From NCBI GenBank assembly GCA_900769545.1, contig CAAGGZ010000035.1, forward strand, positions 1 to 20,500: a stretch of DNA of 20,500 nt. The letters run 5' to 3'. The translations under genes and the position numbers were made by a program. The stretch is from Clostridia bacterium (GTDB lineage Bacteria > Bacillota > Clostridia > Christensenellales > Borkfalkiaceae). The notes under the pieces are model-generated. The model saw nothing but the letters and a program-made list of their open reading frames with translations. It had not been told where the DNA came from and did no database searches. Shown here piece by piece: positions 18,301 to 20,500 of this stretch (within the stretch, counting starts at the first letter, position 1; each line of letters starts with the position of its first letter).

Positions 18301-20500
18301 CGCCGCTACGATATTGCTGTTATAGCTGGTACCGCAGTTTTCATTCTGGCAGGTATACGTCGTATAACCGCTTTCCGTACAGGTAGGATCGACTACCGTT
18401 GCCACATAATCGTGACCGGTTGCCTCTTCAAAATCGCCAACGTAACTTGCTTGGCAGTTCGCGTTTTGACAAGCATACGTCGTGTAACCCTGCGTCGTAC
18501 ACGTAGCCGGCGTTACGGATGCCGCATAATTGTGACCAAGCGCAGTATATACTTCTATCGTTTCATTAGAACCGCAACGGATACAGTATTTCAAATGATA
18601 GCCGTCTAAGGTACACGTTGCGTTTACCGTTCTTTCTTTCCAATCGTGTCCGTACAGAGCGCAACGTTCAGAAGGCGTCAAACGTACAACCGTATATTTG
18701 GAGAAGTGATCGGTTTCAAACGTTGCATAACCTTGACCGTTGATTTCAGAATAAATTGCGGGAATTTCTTCAATTTCTCCGTTATCATTAAGGAAGTAAA
18801 CCGCAATACCTTCCGCGTCTTGACCGTTCAAGTTATAAGGTACGGTTACCGTCATTTTACCGTTAAATCGACTGATCGTCGTACCGTCTGCACTAACGGT
18901 AAAGTTGAAGATTTCCTGATCTTGCAATTTTTCTCTCAACGCCGCATCTGTAACGTTGTTGATTGCCGCATTTTTATCCGTTTCGTTAAGCGTACTTGCG
19001 TGAATATCCAAGTCCCCTTCGCCGTCCGTGAGCTGGGATTTGGTCGTTTCGTCCATCTTAATGGTGGCCGCGTCCATTTGGATTTCGCCCGTTTGAGAAA
19101 GCGCGCTCTTGTCAATGGTAGCGTCCGTTGCACCTTCTTCCGCTTTGATCGTCGTCTTTGTAGCTTCGCAACCTTCTACCGTACAGGTTACGGTTTCTAC
19201 GCCGCCCGTGGTTTGAGGGGTGCTCCACTTATGCCCTTCTTCCTCTTTTACCGTATAGCTCTCGTCGTAGCTATTCCCACAGCCTTCTACCGTACAAGTA
19301 AAGGTCTTCGTCCCACCCCCTTGACAGGTCGCCGTTTTCGTGATCGCTACCGAGTAGTTATGCTTGGTTAATTCTTCTTTCTTTTCAAGGGGCTCGCCAC
19401 ATTCGCCGCATACCTGCGTATACGTTCTTTCGTACGTACAACCGCTAATTTGCGTAAGAACTTCGTTGCCCTCGTCGTCCGTTACAACCGCCCATGCACT
19501 GTTATCAATCGTGTGACCGTGTGCATCAGTTTCCGTGGTATATTCGTTGCCGCATGCACAACGGTATACCGTGTAACCTTTTTCCGTACAGGTAGAAACT
19601 TTCGTATCCACTACGGTATGGCTGTGCCCGCTTGCAGCTTCGAAATTGTCGTTATACGTATAGTCGCAATTATCATTTTTGCAAGAATATATCGTATAGC
19701 CTTCTTCCGTACAAGTAGGTTCAACAGTCCTTTCAACTTCGCAGTCATGACCCGTTTCGTCAATTTCTTCCGTGTAGGAATCGCCACAGCCGTCGCAGGT
19801 ATACGTCATGACTCCCTTTTGCGTACAGGTAGGTGCCTGCGTTTGTTCAGCACTATACGATTGATGTCCCGTAGCATTGACTTCGTCTGCCGTATAGCTA
19901 TCGCCGCAACCATCGCAGGTATATACCGTGTAACCTACTTCCGTACACGTAGGCGCAACGGGTGTCCCCGCTACGTAAGTATGGTTCGTCTTGCTGATTT
20001 TTTCCTCAACCGTTTTCGCGCAAGCGCAAGTATACACGATCGTCTTAATGCCTTCTTCCGTACAAGTAGCTTCTTTCGTCGTTTCCGTGGTATACGTGTG
20101 CTCTGCCAATTCTTGATAATTGTCTTTCTTTGTCTCTGTGCAGTTTTTACACTTATGTAAATCGTACCCTTTCTCCGCACAGGTCGAAGGGATCGTTTCT
20201 ACGTATTCATACGTATGGTCAGCAAAATCAGTGTAGTTGCCCACGTACGAATCCCCGCAAGAACAGGTATACGTTGTATAACCCTGCGCAGTACACGTAG
20301 CCGCCGTCTCTACCGCCGTATAATCATGGCCGAGCGCAGGTTGCAATTTTTCCATATCGGAATACGTCTTACCGCACCCGCTACAAGTATATACGTAGTA
20401 GCCTTCCTGCAAACACGTGGGCTTTACCAACTCACTCGTATAATTATGGCCCGCAGAACCCGCTTTCTCAAAGGTCGTCGTGCCCTTTTCGCCGCATGCC
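12343..20500 (-). CDS. Giant Cys-rich repeat protein, predicted cell-surface or secreted; N-terminus outside the window
   Basis: The frame is open through the right edge, so the start, signal peptide and any anchor are missing; about 2718 residues are visible. Numbering from the leucine (TTG) codon at 20430: short Cys repeats to 430; a beta domain (431-590) with ATFETDHFSKYTVV; a second short-repeat array (590-931); a unique central domain (932-1540); long-period Cys repeats (1541-2555); and a unique C-terminal domain (2556-2695) ending VLTFGV. No LPXTG motif, C-terminal membrane span or SLH domain is visible, so anchoring must come from the unseen N-terminus if it exists. I recall the short repeat (PTCTEKGYTTYTCxxCG...GH) from very large proteins of gut Clostridia, with no known function. 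Regular CxxC pairs and a histidine suggest metal binding, or disulfides if exported. Base composition is clearly higher in GC than the operon at 371-12012. Confidence 0.88.
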   Translation of the reverse strand, partial: ACGEKGTTTFEKAGSAGHNYTSELVKPTCLQEGYYVYTCSGCGKTYSDMEKLQPALGHDYTAVETAATCTAQGYTTYTCSCGDSYVGNYTDFADHTYEYVETIPSTCAEKGYDLHKCKNCTETKKDNYQELAEHTYTTETTKEATCTEEGIKTIVYTCACAKTVEEKISKTNHTYVAGTPVAPTCTEVGYTVYTCDGCGDSYTADEVNATGHQSYSAEQTQAPTCTQKGVMTYTCDGCGDSYTEEIDETGHDCEVERTVEPTCTEEGYTIYSCKNDNCDYTYNDNFEAASGHSHTVVDTKVSTCTEKGYTVYRCACGNEYTTETDAHGHTIDNSAWAVVTDDEGNEVLTQISGCTYERTYTQVCGECGEPLEKKEELTKHNYSVAITKTATCQGGGTKTFTCTVEGCGNSYDESYTVKEEEGHKWSTPQTTGGVETVTCTVEGCEATKTTIKAEEGATDATIDKSALSQTGEIQMDAATIKMDETTKSQLTDGEGDLDIHASTLNETDKNAAINNVTDAALREKLQDQEIFNFTVSADGTTISRFNGKMTVTVPYNLNGQDAEGIAVYFLNDNGEIEEIPAIYSEINGQGYATFETDHFSKYTVVRLTPSERCALYGHDWKERTVNATCTLDGYHLKYCIRCGSNETIEVYTALGHNYAASVTPATCTTQGYTTYACQNANCQASYVGDFEEATGHDYVATVVDPTCTESGYTTYTCQNENCGTSYNSNIVAALGHDFVTETKDPTCEEKGYTTYTCEECGYSYVSDYTPATGHNYQEDGVEESTCTAPGHTKFKCHCGKNYNGKYTPAKGHKYNKGNKHDATCQQGGYTEYKCEHCDDSYEADFTPTTKHDYDANGVKHDATCFEKGYTRHNCKHCDAYYDDDFKDKKKHEYEATVFAPTCTEKGYTLYTCKHHGQCKDSYKSDYVPALGHVWGADYICTRENCGAEHPALSHGSQQFYITLRDSIANAASYFVTVEDLVIDQTYASNDVVNNNYRGDVEIVKLTFAYDENGYVVGHGEFRMPVIQTEYDEGEISSTRTETYLLKIIFAQGKAYIFTGDIREDNAYETYMMMSQEMLETYINFPFLQLKAMYVQCYSDNARQLLTAALGLTDKDVNAALGAITEFIFVKSQTGENYTFTIDADQLYSVAEKISQQSAQELFDTFFGKGALERLFDWANETLDKTVGELEADIEENLVEAGYTLDDLYNFVNETAKIIVGAQASKFDLRQIVDSVRNEVVGEMIVEAMGGGNHAGGVVVDSTLTTMTATNDRNGMTVEDLKAMLTEIENMCADNNIVSVILQMSGEAAGKEEADEYIERLLEELKTLCDYIGETEITISTDKTGKASAINLKIDLKIENRYGYGDGSYSLNTIVITGNGKIKFNESYEMDFVDLKDTIEDLFDAIDLKDGNKIENYVVYKNGDKTLIAYDISYFMNNEPTYMEGLGVEEIDGVSYYKYKVMWSDWIQVELPNGEYTHVWGNGFYFADEYGFRTDDSCGDWMCYDIIGHGCNVYYTIWINPETQSIRSEIDWGMTENSLYSYTNAFRFWYNESTGEYTTSEVHNYQVVDEYLAEECEEESWQKYECLKCGDTYTSYWNKGHNTEYKYELCEGATSCEDGVVEIIYCLDCDYEYVYHEIQRGHYWNRETIYIDTDCGKVGIEIDTCACGYDRDTWLNLNGECNFREDTNKKEEDSTEIVRTYICDDCGKVIVLSIGSANNGCYQTGYYKVTVDGEAIVEKNYSLPRHESTTYTEETVDGITTRTETCACGKIASVKKFDAWGRIIYSVNENGFGYAHEYDGCEYIYYYITPAGKSVRAWGREHAQSENPVYVMMDGSATCLDGVIAEWYCDCCGELLNSESVYSAEHSFNVCVETIETPCGSITVTYGVCPCGEEKRIVDVPISDGCKLIEIKNELGSLDIVCETCGLKIYGTAETASEGCVNTVNFTVNVYMDGDVNGVAAWTLAGKYSYTTHQMDGTYELDENGNRMVTYGCVNCSYFEMKRTYDQYDRELRYERANGSGYYYVYNEDCTYTRYGFDRNGEWYTGGGQRHSWKERREFIGEENCAAGVRVGHYCEACGQKEEYYDEYYYHQSFYQEVYSTVTECGRISARRYGCLCGYGYYDKGLQWSYNACEFTVSYEQLEDTETEFQRYKETHICSNCGFTYTVYSYVTKEACTTNYYTVYSFGVTEEGCDVTHTVYRKEISHTAERVEEGANDQGVYVYERYCADCNTWLEHYESDWDDNGRQIYYMDRLNGYGWERVYSTEDCSYVEYALDQLGNRGESFTGMNHANIRTRCELFEGVTNCEEGIHVIHYCSACEMITEEYDADWHYSYRHIEEFNTDCGVVKLEYDSCACGQDGWNYADIFGSCNIEWANIEWFEATEEDPRYNHNIESYKCAITDCGFSYTAEYYYTFLTADSCLATHVKTYTLYEGEDVIYTKTFTWENHEAQLQYFEETDENGNVIFVRGCKYCDWVEKRDRFDRIVYHWNPYSDWGYRNTYTGCECYHEEFNSAGVYNSYYYTEHMWAWRDIQQACTQYGTAIEYCRVCGIQQDYNYVAPGHAYVWNEELGLYVCDRCGLKNEKNVDGDFIVEDLTYQYGQYTAGVFNKLGNGWQMQEGYNFYIMLNYTVDENGAVSGVNVTDKVTFDVFEYGYENEPEGSGLITLDNDSLWTAIKEVYGENAEGFEHVSIVFQVFDKYEEVNGEHYYSYVDHVLTFGV
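12766..15810 (-). repeat. Long-period Cys-rich repeats (about 230 residues per unit)
   Basis: A marker of the form xCxxGxxxxxYCxxC recurs with its first cysteine at residues 1592, 1815, 2041, 2282 and 2512, spacings of 223, 226, 241 and 230. Each full unit adds three further knuckles in the same order: CACG/CPCG/CLCG/CACG, then a CxxCG-like pair, then CACG/CVNC/CADC/CKYC. A Tyr/Gly-rich segment of the form DxxGRxxYxxxxNGxGY follows, before the next marker. There are four full units and a partial fifth. Units are diverged, so the duplication is old. Confidence 0.85.
17638..18663 (-). repeat. Short Cys-repeat array 2 (about 39-residue modules)
   Basis: Lead cysteines are at residues 606, 644, 683, 724, 763, 801, 841 and 879, steps of 38-41. 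In a clear unit the candidate ligands are C724, C734, C737 and H751 (C-x9-C-x2-C-x13-H). Some units carry an extra residue within the knuckle (CQNENC, CKHHGQC). The array ends with a shortened unit, YICTRENCGAEHPALSH. Confidence 0.9.
19141..20500 (-). repeat. Short Cys-repeat array 1 (about 39-residue modules)
   Basis: The lead cysteine of each module falls at residues 6, 46, 84, 123, 162, 202, 240, 281, 331 and 369, steps of 38-41 apart from one of 50 before a divergent unit. A typical module reads PTCTEVGYTVYTCDGCGDSY then a spacer ending GH and an aromatic or polar residue. At least one more module continues past the right edge (a CGEKG-containing unit). Confidence 0.9.

Noticed and set aside
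17638..20500. Regular repeats with about 117-base period, CRISPR-like at first sight
   Set aside because: The period equals about 39 codons, the repeats vary at third positions and the frame is open throughout with conserved Cys pattern; these are protein repeats, not direct repeats with unique spacers.

Overview
The window looks like a low-GC Gram-positive chromosome or contig, most likely an uncultured gut clostridial (Bacillota) relative. The reasons are the AT-rich genes, the purine-rich Shine-Dalgarno sites (AGGAG, AGAGGG), the Listeria-Bacteroides and BspA-type repeat proteins, and a giant Cys-rich surface-type protein of a kind I associate with gut Clostridia. Genus cannot be set from the sequence. 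No rRNA, tRNA or CRISPR array is visible.

Layout. (1) Positions 3-350 (+) are the C-terminal end of a serine recombinase that enters from the left edge. (2) Positions 371-12012 (-) hold six co-directional, tightly packed genes read from one near-consensus sigma-A promoter at 12043-12071. In transcription order they are: a DUF4011-AAA+ ATPase; a soluble zinc-ribbon/TIR/leucine-rich-repeat protein; a zinc-ribbon/coiled-coil/three-TM protein; a 1551-residue zinc-ribbon/TIR/TM/Listeria-Bacteroides-repeat/LRR protein; a RES-domain protein; and a zinc-ribbon trypsin-like serine protease. Gaps are 20, 32, -4, 48 and 17 bases. (3) Positions 12072-12342 are a short intergenic region with two hairpins. 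(4) Positions 12343-20500 (-) are the 3' part of a giant gene, open through the right edge, encoding more than 2700 residues of Cys-rich repeats around a unique central domain.

The six-gene operon is the main item of interest. It combines two TIR domains and a RES domain (both families include NAD+-consuming enzymes) with a protease, an AAA+ motor and two LRR sensor-like regions. Four of the six products begin with a zinc ribbon. This is the composition expected of a conflict or immunity module (sensor, ATPase switch, NAD-depleting and proteolytic effectors) and I do not recognise it as a named system. The long TIR protein has the parts of an animal Toll-like receptor in reversed order: TIR inside, one membrane span, repeats predicted outside. 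The operon is visibly more AT-rich than the giant gene beside it and abuts a recombinase, which fits horizontal acquisition. Its function (phage defence, interbacterial conflict or host interaction) is inference.
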